Positions 1 through 8,901 of a stretch of DNA of 64,000 nucleotides are shown piece by piece (the first letter of the stretch is position 1; each line of letters opens with the position of its first letter). Source of the DNA: Cupriavidus lacunae (GTDB lineage: Bacteria > Pseudomonadota > Gammaproteobacteria > Burkholderiales > Burkholderiaceae). The DNA is taken from assembly GCF_003353055.1 (NCBI RefSeq), contig NZ_QKWJ01000001.1:312235-376234 (forward strand), in the 5' to 3' direction. The notes under the pieces are model-generated. The model did no database searches. It was not told the origin of the DNA and worked only from the letters and a program-made list of their open reading frames with translations. A program made the translations under genes and the position numbers.

Positions 1-767
1 TGAATGCGGGCATCGAACGGCTTGACCGAACCCTTGATGGCTTCCAGCGACAGCGCGCCCGCCACCAGCCCGGCGGCAAAAGCGTCTTCGGCGCCGAACA
101 GGCCGGCCAGCGCCAGCGCGGTCGACACCTGCGTGCCGTTGAGCAGCGCCAGGCCTTCCTTCGGGCCAAGCTCGAACGGCTTCAGGCCAGCATGGGCCAG
201 GCCTTCGGCGGCCGGCAGGCGCTTGCCGTCGATCAGCACGTCGCCCACGCCGATCAGCGTGCACGACATATGCGCCAGCGGCGCCAAGTCGCCCGAGGCA
301 CCGACCGAACCCTTGGCCGGGATGCACGGCGTGACGCCGTGGTTGGCCAGCGCCAGCAGCGCCTCGATCAGTTCCGGGCGCACGCCGGAATGGCCGCGCG
401 CCAGGCTCACCGCCTTGGTGGCCAGGATCAGGCGCACGGTGTCGGCCGCCAGGTCCGGGCCCGTACCCACGCTGTGCGACAGCACCAGGTTGCGCTGCAG
501 TTGCGCCAGCTTGTCGTGCGGAATGCGGCTTTGCGCCAGCTTGCCGAAGCCGGTGTTGATGCCGTAGACCACGGCGTCGGCGTCGATGATGTCCTGCACC
601 GTGGCCTGCGCGGCACGCACGCCGGCCCAGGCCGATTCGGCCATGGCCAGGCGCACCTCGCCGCGGTAGACGCGGCGCAGGTCGGCCAGGGTGACTTGGC
701 CCGGCTGCAAGGTCAGCACGGGGCGGGAAGCTTGGTCTTGTTGGCTGGCTTGTACGCTCGCAGTCAT
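1..767 (-). CDS. hutH: Histidine ammonia-lyase HutH (N-terminal part, cut by window edge)
   Basis: Converts L-histidine to trans-urocanate and ammonia, the first step of histidine catabolism, in the cytoplasm. The frame is open from the ATG at 767 to the window start, giving about 255 of the usual ~510 residues. The motif GSVGASGDLAPL is present; its Ala-Ser-Gly (codons at about 291-299) forms the MIO electrophile of the lyase family. An AGGA lies about 9 nt before the ATG. A HutC-like operator (778-789) sits 10 nt upstream. The gene lies 63 bp after hutC on the same strand but appears to have its own promoter. Family identity is very secure; the C-terminal half is not visible. Confidence 0.96.
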   Translation of the reverse strand, partial: MTASVQASQQDQASRPVLTLQPGQVTLADLRRVYRGEVRLAMAESAWAGVRAAQATVQDIIDADAVVYGINTGFGKLAQSRIPHDKLAQLQRNLVLSHSVGTGPDLAADTVRLILATKAVSLARGHSGVRPELIEALLALANHGVTPCIPAKGSVGASGDLAPLAHMSCTLIGVGDVLIDGKRLPAAEGLAHAGLKPFELGPKEGLALLNGTQVSTALALAGLFGAEDAFAAGLVAGALSLEAIKGSVKPFDARI

Positions 768-777
768 TTGTATGTTC

Positions 778-789
778 CTGTCTATACAG
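778..789 (-). promoter_or_regulatory. HutC-like operator before hutH
   Basis: The sequence CTGTCTATACAG lies 10 nt upstream of the hutH start. Its reverse complement, extended to 14 bp (GCTGTATAGACAGG), recurs exactly at 4471-4484, and a related box lies at 4319-4328. On the hutH strand it covers a plausible -10 (TATAGA). The TGTATAnACA shape fits what I recall of HutC boxes. HutC binding is inferred from the box and the adjacent hutC gene. Confidence 0.72.
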
Positions 790-830
790 CTTAGAGTAAA
801 AATTGAACCGTTGGGCTGAGTCTTGTGGAA

Positions 831-1592
831 TCAGCCGAAAGCGGGGTTGCCCTCGGCGCGGAAGCGGCTGCCGAGGCGATATCTGTTGCCCGGATGCAGG
901 CAACGCACAAAAGTCACCGGCACGCCGTTGGTCCAGGTTCGGCGCGTCAGCATCAGGCAAGGTTGCGTGGGCGGCATTTCCAGCTGCGCGGCTTGCTCCG
1001 GCGTGGCGGCGATGGCATCCACCACATGCTCCACCTGATCGTAGGGCACGTGGCGCAGCAGGTACTCGCCGGGCTGGGTCTCGCTGAAATCCTGGCTGAT
1101 GAAGTCCGGCGCCACGCGCGGGTTGACGTAGCGGTCCTCAAGCTGCACCGGCACGCCGTCCTCGCGATGCACGCACACCGAGTGGAACACCGATTCACCG
1201 GTGCGCAGTTCCAGCGCGGCGGCCACCTCGATCGATGCCGAGACGCGCTCCACCAGGATCACGTCGCAGGCATAGTCATGCCCGCGCATGCGGATCTCGT
1301 CCTGCAGGTTGACCACGGAGAGCAGCGTCGATTGCGGCTTGTGCTCGGCCACAAAGGTACCCACCCCGGCCACGCGCACCACCCGGCCCTGTTCCTGCAG
1401 CTCGCGCAGCGCCCGGTTGACGGTCATGCGCGAGACGCTGAAGCGGTTCACCAGTTCCTGCTCCGACGGCACCCGGTCGCCCGGCTGCCACGCGCCGCTC
1501 TGGATCTGGCGGGCGATGTACTCCTTCACCTGCTGGTAGAGCGCGGTGGGAGAGGCAGAAGCGGAAGGTGAAGTGCCGGCGGCGTGGTTCAT
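831..1592 (-). CDS. hutC: Histidine utilisation repressor HutC (GntR family)
   Basis: GntR/HutC-subfamily repressor of 253 residues, normally released from DNA by urocanate. An N-terminal winged helix (about residues 15-85) contains the typical stretch VPSEQELVNRFSVSRMTVNRA, followed by a UTRA ligand-binding domain (about 100-240). It starts 6 nt after the stop of the ABC ATPase gene, so it is almost certainly the last gene of the transporter operon and is co-regulated with it. Its neighbour hutH and the three similar palindromes (778, 4319, 4472) argue for autoregulation and control of hutH. There is only a weak Shine-Dalgarno, consistent with coupling to the upstream gene. Confidence 0.93.
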   Translation of the reverse strand: MNHAAGTSPSASASPTALYQQVKEYIARQIQSGAWQPGDRVPSEQELVNRFSVSRMTVNRALRELQEQGRVVRVAGVGTFVAEHKPQSTLLSVVNLQDEIRMRGHDYACDVILVERVSASIEVAAALELRTGESVFHSVCVHREDGVPVQLEDRYVNPRVAPDFISQDFSETQPGEYLLRHVPYDQVEHVVDAIAATPEQAAQLEMPPTQPCLMLTRRTWTNGVPVTFVRCLHPGNRYRLGSRFRAEGNPAFG

Positions 1593-1598
1593 AAGGTC

Positions 1599-2378
1599 TT
1601 AGTGCTCGGCCGCGGCCATGGCCTCGGCGCGGATTTCCTCGGTCAGCCGCGCCTTGAGCGCGGAGAACTCCGGAGTAGTCTTGATCGTGTAATGGCGCGG
1701 ATGCGGAAAATCCACCGCGATCTCGCTCTTGATCCGACCCGGCCTGGCGGAGAACACCGCCACCCGGTTGGCCATGAAGATGGCCTCGTCGATATCGTGG
1801 GTCACGAATAATACCGTCTTGCGCGAGGCCTCCCATATGCCCAGCAGCAACTCCTGCATCAGCACGCGGGTCTGGTTGTCGAGCGCGCCGAAGGGCTCGT
1901 CGAGCAGCAGGATCTTGGGATCGTTGGCCAGCGCGCGCGCAATCGCGGTGCGCTGCTGCATGCCGCCCGACAGCTGCTTCGGGTAATGGTGCTCGAAGCC
2001 GCGCAGACCCACGCGCTGGATGAAAAAGTCGCTGCGCTCCTTCTGCTCGGCCGCGCTCATGCCGCGCTCGCGCAGGCCGAAGCGCACGTTCTGCTCGATC
2101 GTCAGCCACGGGAACAACGTGTACGACTGGAACACCATGCCGCGGTCCGCGCCGGGGGCGAACACCGGCTGACCGTCCAGCAGCACGCGGCCGCTGGTGG
2201 GAGTGTCCAGTCCGGCCACGATGCGCAGCAGCGTGGATTTGCCGCAGCCCGAGGGCCCGAGGATGGTGACGAAGTCGTTGTCGCCGACCTCGAAGTCGAC
2301 CGGCTGCAGCGCCAGGGTCTGGCCGCCGCGCGGGTTGGAGAAGGTGCGCGAGACCTGCTGGATGGACAGTGCGCTCAT
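1599..2378 (-). CDS. NitT/TauT-type ABC transporter ATP-binding protein
   Basis: Cytoplasmic ATPase of 259 residues that powers the adjacent importer. It shows Walker A (GPSGCGKST), the Q-loop region MVFQSYTLFPWL, the signature LSGGMQQR, Walker B LLLDEPFGALD and the H-loop histidine in FVTHDIDEA, all typical of SsuB/TauB-like proteins. The start codon overlaps the permease stop by 4 nt (ATGA), and hutC follows after 6 nt, so it is mid-operon. The hut context suggests import of histidine, urocanate or a related compound. The substrate is inferred from context only. Confidence 0.92.
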   Translation of the reverse strand: MSALSIQQVSRTFSNPRGGQTLALQPVDFEVGDNDFVTILGPSGCGKSTLLRIVAGLDTPTSGRVLLDGQPVFAPGADRGMVFQSYTLFPWLTIEQNVRFGLRERGMSAAEQKERSDFFIQRVGLRGFEHHYPKQLSGGMQQRTAIARALANDPKILLLDEPFGALDNQTRVLMQELLLGIWEASRKTVLFVTHDIDEAIFMANRVAVFSARPGRIKSEIAVDFPHPRHYTIKTTPEFSALKARLTEEIRAEAMAAAEH

Positions 2379-3244
2379 TGGATCGAACTCCACGGGAACA
2401 GGCGCTGGTTGGCGCGCTTGAAGACTAGGTCCGAGACCAGGCCGATGCAGCCGATCACGATGATGCCGAAGATGATCTGCCCGGTATTGAGCAGCGCCTG
2501 GCTGTCGGTGATCATGTGCCCGATGCCCGACGACGAGCCGATCAGCTCGGCCACGATCACGTAGGTCCAGGCCCAGCCCAGCACCAGCCGCAGGATCTCG
2601 GCGATCTCCGGGGCCGCGCCCGGGATCAGCACGCGCCGCACGATACCGGCGCTGTTGGCGCCCAGCGTGTAGGCCGCCTCCACCAGGTCCTTGCGCGCGC
2701 CGCCGACGGCCACGGCCACCATCAGCACGATCTGGAAGAACGAGCCGATAAAGATCACCAGCAGCTTCTGCGTCTCGCCGATGCCGGCCCACAGGATCAG
2801 CAGCGGGATGAAGGCCGACGCGGGCAGGTAGCGGCAGAACGACACGAAGGGCTCGAAGAACGCCTCGGCCGCCTTGTAGGCGCCCATGAAGATGCCCAGC
2901 GGCACCGCGAGCAACGCGGCCAGCACGAAGCCGCCGAGCACGCGCCACACGGTCATGCCGATGTCGCCGATGAAGTTGTACTCGGTGAACAGCAGCACAC
3001 CCTCCTTCGCCATCGTCATCGGGTCGGCCAGGAACGTGCGCGGCACGAAGCCGCCCAGCGTCACCACCGCCCAGATGCCGAAGAACAGCACGAAGAAGGA
3101 CAGGCCCAGCAGCCAACGGGTGTTGGGTGCCACCGGCACCAGCGGGGCCAGCCACGGGTGGCGCCGGCGCACCAGCGCTGCCGCTGCGGCAGGGGCCGCC
3201 ACAGCGGCGGCCGGGGCGGGTGTTCCAAGTCGGGCTTGCGTCAT
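2375..3244 (-). CDS. NitT/TauT-type ABC transporter permease
   Basis: Inner-membrane permease of 289 residues with an Ala-rich, probably cytoplasmic N-terminus (about 45 residues), then roughly six hydrophobic segments. The BPD_transp_1 coupling region (EAAYTLGANSAG, then RVLIPGAAPEI) is the EAA loop that contacts the ATPase. Family members (SsuC/TauC) transport sulfonates, nitrate or pyrimidines. Its position between a HutC-controlled promoter and hutC suggests a hut-related substrate. It lies 27 nt after the binding-protein gene. Confidence 0.9.
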   Translation of the reverse strand: MTQARLGTPAPAAAVAAPAAAAALVRRRHPWLAPLVPVAPNTRWLLGLSFFVLFFGIWAVVTLGGFVPRTFLADPMTMAKEGVLLFTEYNFIGDIGMTVWRVLGGFVLAALLAVPLGIFMGAYKAAEAFFEPFVSFCRYLPASAFIPLLILWAGIGETQKLLVIFIGSFFQIVLMVAVAVGGARKDLVEAAYTLGANSAGIVRRVLIPGAAPEIAEILRLVLGWAWTYVIVAELIGSSSGIGHMITDSQALLNTGQIIFGIIVIGCIGLVSDLVFKRANQRLFPWSSIQ

Positions 3245-3271
3245 GACGTCACGCCTCCAGAAGACTGTCGG

Positions 3272-4240
3272 TTACTTGAGGAAACGCGCGTCATACAGCG
3301 CCGTCACGTCCGGCACCTGGCGGATCACGCCGATATCCAGCAGCACCCCCGCCGCTTCCTTGCTGAAGCTGGCGAGTTCGCCGCCAAAGAACTTGCGGTT
3401 GGCCTCGCGGTCCTGCCAGCGCAGGTAGGCGGAGGACTTGGCGAACTGCTCGCCGGTCTGCTTGACCGCGGCGCCCATGATGTCGTTGGCCTTGGCCGGC
3501 TCTTTCTGGATCATCTCCAGGGCCTCGAAGTAGCTGTCGACCAGCGCCTGCGCGGCCTTGGGGTTGTCCTTGAGCCACTTGGGCGCGCAGCCTAGCGTGT
3601 CGGTCACCATCGGGTAATCCAGCGTGGTCGCCAGGATCTTGCCCTTGTCCGGGTTCTGGCGCACCGTCGACAGGTACGGCTCATAGGTCATGGCGCCGTC
3701 GTTCTGACCCGCCACGAAGGCCTGCGCGGCCGCCTGCGGCGACAGCGTGGTGGTCTTGACGTCCTTGAGCGACATGCCGTTCTTCTTCAGCATCCAGGCC
3801 AGGCCGAAGTAAGGCGCGGTGCCCGGCGCATCGACGCCGATGGTCTTGCCCTTCAGGTCGGCAAAGCTCTTCACATCGGCGCGCACGGCCAGGCCGTCGG
3901 CCCCGTAGGACTTGTCGAGCTGCACGATCTGGGTGATGGGCACGCCGTTGGCGTTCCAGGCCACGTGCGTTTCCACCGTGGTGGCCGCGCACTGGATCGC
4001 GCCCGAGGCCAGCGCCAGGTGGCGATCCTTCTGCGGGATCATCTTGATGTCCACATCAACGCCGTGCTTCTTGAAGATGCCGGCCTTGTCGGCCAGCGTC
4101 AGCGGCGCGAAACCGGTCCAGCCGCTCATGCCCAGCGTGACCTGGGTCGCCTGGGCGTGCGCCGCACCGGCTCCGAGTGCCGCGACCAGCATCGCAGCCT
4201 GCATTGCCATCCGACCGCGAATCCTGCTGTGAACCTTCAT
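3272..4240 (-). CDS. NitT/TauT-type ABC transporter substrate-binding protein
   Basis: Periplasmic binding protein of 322 residues (SsuA/NMT1-like fold). The chosen ATG at 4240 follows a good ribosome site (GGAG, 7 nt spacing) and opens a Sec signal peptide (basic start, hydrophobic core, AHAQA cleavage region at about residue 29). A longer frame reaches 4279 but lacks a ribosome site. The mature part has GWTGFAPLTLADKAGIF and DLKGKTIGVDAPG, typical of the family. First gene of the operon, directly behind a promoter with an embedded HutC-like operator. Ligand unknown; histidine or urocanate inferred. Confidence 0.9.
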   Translation of the reverse strand: MKVHSRIRGRMAMQAAMLVAALGAGAAHAQATQVTLGMSGWTGFAPLTLADKAGIFKKHGVDVDIKMIPQKDRHLALASGAIQCAATTVETHVAWNANGVPITQIVQLDKSYGADGLAVRADVKSFADLKGKTIGVDAPGTAPYFGLAWMLKKNGMSLKDVKTTTLSPQAAAQAFVAGQNDGAMTYEPYLSTVRQNPDKGKILATTLDYPMVTDTLGCAPKWLKDNPKAAQALVDSYFEALEMIQKEPAKANDIMGAAVKQTGEQFAKSSAYLRWQDREANRKFFGGELASFSKEAAGVLLDIGVIRQVPDVTALYDARFLK

Positions 4241-4305
4241 CTGTGCGCTCCTTTGGTGTGTCCGTCGACGGCTGGCCATGCGTGCGGCCGCGCTCGTTTT
4301 CGGGC

Positions 4306-4334
4306 ATTAAACAATGCCTGTATATACAAGTCAA
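4306..4334 (-). promoter_or_regulatory. Promoter of the ABC transporter-hutC operon with HutC-like operator in the spacer
   Basis: On the minus strand TTGACT (4329-4334) and TTTAAT (4306-4311) are separated by exactly 17 nt. The perfect palindrome TGTATATACA (4319-4328) lies in that spacer, abutting the -35 box. This is a classical repressor position. The half-sites match the boxes at 778 and 4472. The promoter is 65 nt upstream of the binding-protein start. Confidence 0.75.
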
Positions 4335-4471
4335 CGTAGGGCTTCCACCAAGCTATCAGGCAGATAGATGCCTTAAAAATCGCTTTCCGGCGGGAATTCC
4401 TTAACAGGCCTTGCACCACCCCGGTTCACGGATCAGGGTGCCAGCACCATGTCAGCGCTCCGGAAGCGATG

Positions 4472-4483
4472 CTGTATAGACAG
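4472..4483. promoter_or_regulatory. Second upstream HutC-like operator
   Basis: CTGTATAGACAG is the exact reverse complement of the hutH box at 778-789, and the identity extends one base each side. It lies about 153 bp upstream of the box in the transporter promoter, a distance compatible with looping or with a second start site. No gene begins here in the other direction. The rest of 4241-4548 shows nothing else I can identify. Confidence 0.6.
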
Positions 4484-4548
4484 GATCAAAACGACGCGCA
4501 GAGATAGCAAGCCCCGTGCCAGCCGCACAGGGCGCACCGGCAAGGCGG

Positions 4549-5556
4549 TCAGGCGTCGAAGAAGGAGGTGACGGTGGGATAGCGCAGCCGCAGGCGCAGC
4601 TCGCGCTTCAGGCGGCGGTTGTCGAGGCGGCGCGATTCGCTCATAAAGCTCAGTAGCGTCTTGTCGATCACTTCACGCGCTTCGCCGCGCGTGATCCGCG
4701 GTGGGCGCGGCAGGCCGCGTCGGTCGGCGACCAGGTCGAAATAGTCGGCCATGCGCAACTCCGTGTCGTCGCTGGCATGGACCACGCGCTGCGGGCGGCC
4801 GCGGAACAGCGCCGCGATCATTGTGCGCGCCAGGTCGTCGGCGTGGATATGGCTGGTATAGACGTCGTCCTGCGGCACCAGCGCCGGCGTGCCGCGCTTG
4901 AGCCGGGCCACCGGCAGGCGGTCTTCGGCATAGATGCCGGGGATGCGCACCACGCTGGCGCGCCAGCCGGCATCGCGGCCAAAGGCGCGCACCGCCTGCT
5001 CGGCGGCCACGCGGCGGCGCGCGCGCGCGGTCTGGGGCCGCACCGCGTGGAATTCCGAGACCCGGGCGCCCTGCCGGTCGCCATAGACGCCGGAGGTGCT
5101 GGCGTAGACAAACGCAACGCGGGGCGGGGTACGGTCGGGTAGAATGGCGGGCTCGCCGGGAAGCATGCTGGCGGACGTCCTGGCACGGCGCCAGGCCGAC
5201 CGGCGCAATGCGGCGAGCAGTGCACGCGTGCGTGGATCGCCTTCGCCCTGCCCGGGCGGCGGCGCCAGGTCCAGCACCTGCGTGGCCAGCCCGCGCAGCC
5301 GCGCCAGCGTAGCCGGCCGGTCCAGGTCCGCCACCAGCGGCACCGCGCCGGCGGCGCGCAGTTCGGCGCGGCGCGCCGGCTGCGACGTCACGGCAAAGAC
5401 ACGCATGCGCGACGACAGGATTCGCAGGCAGCGCGTCCCCACATCCCCGCAGCCGACAATCAGGAGGCGCGGGCGGCCCAGCCGGCGCGAAGGTGCCGGC
5501 AGCCGCGGAGGTTGTGGAAGGCGCGAGGGCTGCAGCTTCGACAGAATTTGGCTCAT
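4549..5556 (-). CDS. NAD(P)-binding epimerase/dehydratase-like protein (extended SDR)
   Basis: A 335-residue protein with a Rossmann entry LLIVGCGDVGTRCL (about residues 31-44), a YASTSGVYGD segment carrying the Ser/Tyr of extended SDRs, and the downstream RIPGIYAEDRLP pattern, as in YeeZ/YfcH-like sugar-nucleotide epimerase homologues. The substrate is unknown. The ATG at 5556 gives a 28-residue Arg/Pro-rich leader and has no clear ribosome site. It is only 9 nt from the divergent start at 5566, so the true start may be later at a non-ATG codon. Confidence 0.82.
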   Translation of the reverse strand: MSQILSKLQPSRLPQPPRLPAPSRRLGRPRLLIVGCGDVGTRCLRILSSRMRVFAVTSQPARRAELRAAGAVPLVADLDRPATLARLRGLATQVLDLAPPPGQGEGDPRTRALLAALRRSAWRRARTSASMLPGEPAILPDRTPPRVAFVYASTSGVYGDRQGARVSEFHAVRPQTARARRRVAAEQAVRAFGRDAGWRASVVRIPGIYAEDRLPVARLKRGTPALVPQDDVYTSHIHADDLARTMIAALFRGRPQRVVHASDDTELRMADYFDLVADRRGLPRPPRITRGEAREVIDKTLLSFMSESRRLDNRRLKRELRLRLRYPTVTSFFDA

Positions 5557-5565
5557 AGACCGATT

Positions 5566-6624
5566 ATGGCTTATCAAGTAACCGTCATGCCCAGCGGCCA
5601 CAAGTTTGAAGTGGCCGCGGACGAAACCATCCTCGGCGCGGCCCTGCGCCACAGCATCGGGCTGCCCTACGGCTGCAAGAACGGCGCCTGCGGCTCGTGC
5701 AAGGGCCGCGTGCTCGAAGGCGACATCGTGCAGGGCGACCACGCTGCGGCGGCCCTGACCGCACAGGAAAAGACCGAGGGCCGCGCCCTGTTCTGCTGCG
5801 CCAACGCCGCCTCGGACGTCACCATCGAATGCCGCGAAGTCCACGGCGCGGGCGACATCCCGATCAAGAAGGTGCCGTGCCGCGTCACCTCGCTCGAGCG
5901 CCTGGCCGACGACGTGATCGCCATCAAGCTGCAGCTGCCGGCGACCGAGCGCATGCAGTACCTGGCCGGCCAGTACGTGGAATTCCTGCTGCGCGACGGC
6001 AAGCGCCGCAGCTATTCGATCGCCACGCCGCCGCATGAAGACGGCCCGATCGAGCTGCATATCCGCCATATGCCGGGCGGCGCCTTCACCGATTACGTCT
6101 TCGGCGCCAGGGATGGCCAACCGGTCATGAAGGAGCGTGACATCCTGCGCTTCGAGGGCCCGCTGGGCAGCTTCTTCCTGCGCGAAGAATCGGACGCCCC
6201 GATCATCCTGCTGGCTTCCGGCACCGGCTTTGCCCCGATCAAGGCCATCGTCGAGCACGCCGCCTACACCGGCATCACGCGCCCGATGACACTGTACTGG
6301 GGCGGCCGCCGGCCCAAGGACCTGTACATGCACGCGCTCGCCGAGCAATGGGCGCGCGACCTGCCCGACTTCCGGTACGTGCCGGTGATCTCCGACGCGC
6401 TGCCGGAAGACAACTGGCAGGGCCGCACCGGCTTTGTCCACCAGGCCGTGATCGCCGACCATCCCGACTTGTCGGGCCACGAGGTCTACGCCTGCGGCGC
6501 GCCGGTGATGATCAATGCCGCGCGTGGCGACTTCACCCACCAGTGCAAGCTGCACGAGGACGCGTTCTTCGCCGACTCGTTCACCTCCGAGGCCGACATG
6601 CACCCGGCCGCTCCCGCGGCCTGA
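5566..6624 (+). CDS. Ferredoxin-NAD(P)H reductase, CDP-6-deoxy-glucoseen reductase type
   Basis: Single-chain electron-transfer protein of 352 residues. An N-terminal plant-type [2Fe-2S] domain (residues 1-90) carries CKNGACGSC plus a later Cys in LFCCANA. An FAD-binding reductase domain (about 100-200) has RRSYSIAT. The NAD-binding domain (about 205-335) has LLASGTGFAPIKAI and a YACGAPVM end. Such proteins pass electrons from NAD(P)H to a partner oxygenase or dehydratase. The homologue name comes from AscD/RfbI, but here no deoxysugar genes are nearby, so the partner is unknown. Only 9 nt separate it from the divergent epimerase gene. Confidence 0.88.
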   Translation: MAYQVTVMPSGHKFEVAADETILGAALRHSIGLPYGCKNGACGSCKGRVLEGDIVQGDHAAAALTAQEKTEGRALFCCANAASDVTIECREVHGAGDIPIKKVPCRVTSLERLADDVIAIKLQLPATERMQYLAGQYVEFLLRDGKRRSYSIATPPHEDGPIELHIRHMPGGAFTDYVFGARDGQPVMKERDILRFEGPLGSFFLREESDAPIILLASGTGFAPIKAIVEHAAYTGITRPMTLYWGGRRPKDLYMHALAEQWARDLPDFRYVPVISDALPEDNWQGRTGFVHQAVIADHPDLSGHEVYACGAPVMINAARGDFTHQCKLHEDAFFADSFTSEADMHPAAPAA

Positions 6625-6681
6625 GGCCGCCGGACAGCCGTTCCTTCAGCGCAACAATGCCCGGGCCCGCCAAAATTCGTT

Positions 6682-6710
6682 TTGACACCCGGGCCCATGC
6701 GCCTTATATT
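6682..6710 (+). promoter_or_regulatory. Strong sigma-70 promoter of the argD leader
   Basis: A perfect -35 TTGACA (6682-6687), 17-nt spacer and TATATT -10 (6705-6710). The predicted start (6716-6718) falls at the ATG of a 22-codon ORF, so the transcript may begin at or within two bases of that AUG. Confidence 0.8.
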
Positions 6711-6717
6711 TGCCCGC

Positions 6718-6786
6718 ATGCACACGACCTTCAACCGACGCCGCAGCTTCCGTACGTCGCTCCCCGCTGGGGTGCCGCGCGGCTGA
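6718..6786 (+). CDS. Putative Arg-rich leader peptide of argD
   Basis: A 22-residue ORF (begins MHTTFNRRRSFR) with five Arg codons, three of them consecutive at codons 7-9. Its ATG coincides with the predicted transcription start, so it would be translated from a leaderless mRNA. It ends 29 nt before an intrinsic terminator that precedes argD. Promoter, short Arg-rich ORF and terminator together resemble an amino-acid attenuator. I saw no obvious antiterminator pairing, so function and even translation are inferred. Confidence 0.45.
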   Translation: MHTTFNRRRSFRTSLPAGVPRG

Positions 6787-6815
6787 CCGTCGACTGCGTC
6801 TGTTCAGGTCAACGA

Positions 6816-6845
6816 GCCACGGGCAACCCCCGTGGCTTTTTGTTT
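6816..6845 (+). terminator. Intrinsic terminator/attenuator in the argD leader
   Basis: Perfect 8-bp stem GCCACGGG (6816-6823) / CCCGTGGC (6829-6836) with a 5-nt loop, followed by TTTTTGTTTTTG. It sits between the promoter and argD, 68 nt before the argD start, so it should attenuate argD transcription. Confidence 0.75.
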
Positions 6846-6912
6846 TTGTTGTTCCTGTTGCGTCTTTCGCGCCCGTCCGTCCATCGTTACACGCCGACCC
6901 CTGGAGTCCGCC

Positions 6913-8100
<1,188 letters not shown>

Positions 8101-8115
8101 GCACCTTGCGCCCAT

Positions 8116-8149
8116 GAAAAAGGCCTCGCAGCAATGCGAGGCCTTTTTG
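8116..8149. terminator. Bidirectional terminator between argD and livF
   Basis: A-tract, then AGGCCTCGCA, a GCAA loop, TGCGAGGCCT and a T-tract. The perfect 10-bp stem with A and T tracts works for both convergent genes. Confidence 0.93.
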
Positions 8150-8167
8150 CTTCCGGAGCGAAAGAAC

Positions 8168-8884
8168 TTATTCGCCCAGGTAGGCCGCCCGCACCTTCGG
8201 ATCGTCCAGCATCTGCTTGGCGTCCCCGCTCATGGTGATCAGGCCCGACTCCATCACGTAGCCGCGGTGCGCGGCCTGCAGCGCCAGGCGCGCGTTCTGC
8301 TCGACCAGCAGCACGGTCACGCCCTGCGCCGAGATGTCGCGCACGACCTCGAAGATCTTCTCGACCATGATCGGCGACAGGCCCATGGAGGGCTCGTCCA
8401 GCAGCAGCACCTTGGGCTGGCTCATCAGCGCGCGCGCCATCGCCAGCATCTGCTGCTCGCCCCCGGACATGGTGCCCGCCAGCTGGTTGGCACGCTCCTT
8501 CAGGCGCGGGAAGATGCCGAACATGCGCTCGACATCGGCCTTGATGCCGGCTTCATCGTTGCGCGTGTAGGCCCCCATCTGCAGGTTCTCGGTGATGGTC
8601 ATGCGCGCGAACACGCCGCGGCCTTCCGGCACCATCGCCATGCCCTGCTTGAGCAGCGCGTAGCTGGGCACGCCCTTGATCGACTTGCCCATGTATTCCA
8701 CGTCGCCGCCGGCCCAGCCCTGCAGGCCGGTGATGGCCTTCATGGTGGTGGTCTTGCCGGCGCCGTTGGCGCCGATCAGCGTCACCAGCTCGCCATCCTT
8801 GATATCGAGGTCGATGCCCTTGACGGCCTGGATGCCGCCGTAGGCAACCTTCAGGCCCGAGATCTTCAGTACAGTCTGTGTCAT
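8168..8884 (-). CDS. livF: Branched-chain amino acid ABC transporter ATPase LivF
   Basis: Second ATPase of the HAAT importer, 238 residues. Walker A GANGAGKTTT at about 38-47, signature MSGGEQQML, Walker B VLLLDEPSMGLSP and the LivF-type VLLVEQNARLAL near the C-terminus. The start at 8884 follows GGAGG with proper spacing. Last gene of livHMGF, 17 nt after livG. Confidence 0.95.
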   Translation of the reverse strand: MTQTVLKISGLKVAYGGIQAVKGIDLDIKDGELVTLIGANGAGKTTTMKAITGLQGWAGGDVEYMGKSIKGVPSYALLKQGMAMVPEGRGVFARMTITENLQMGAYTRNDEAGIKADVERMFGIFPRLKERANQLAGTMSGGEQQMLAMARALMSQPKVLLLDEPSMGLSPIMVEKIFEVVRDISAQGVTVLLVEQNARLALQAAHRGYVMESGLITMSGDAKQMLDDPKVRAAYLGE

Positions 8885-8901
8885 TGCTTGTCCTCCGGCC
8901 A

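Noticed and set aside
4549..6603. A 684-codon minus-strand frame spanning the ferredoxin-reductase gene
   Set aside because: Only its last 335 codons resemble a protein family; the rest is antisense shadow of the reductase gene.
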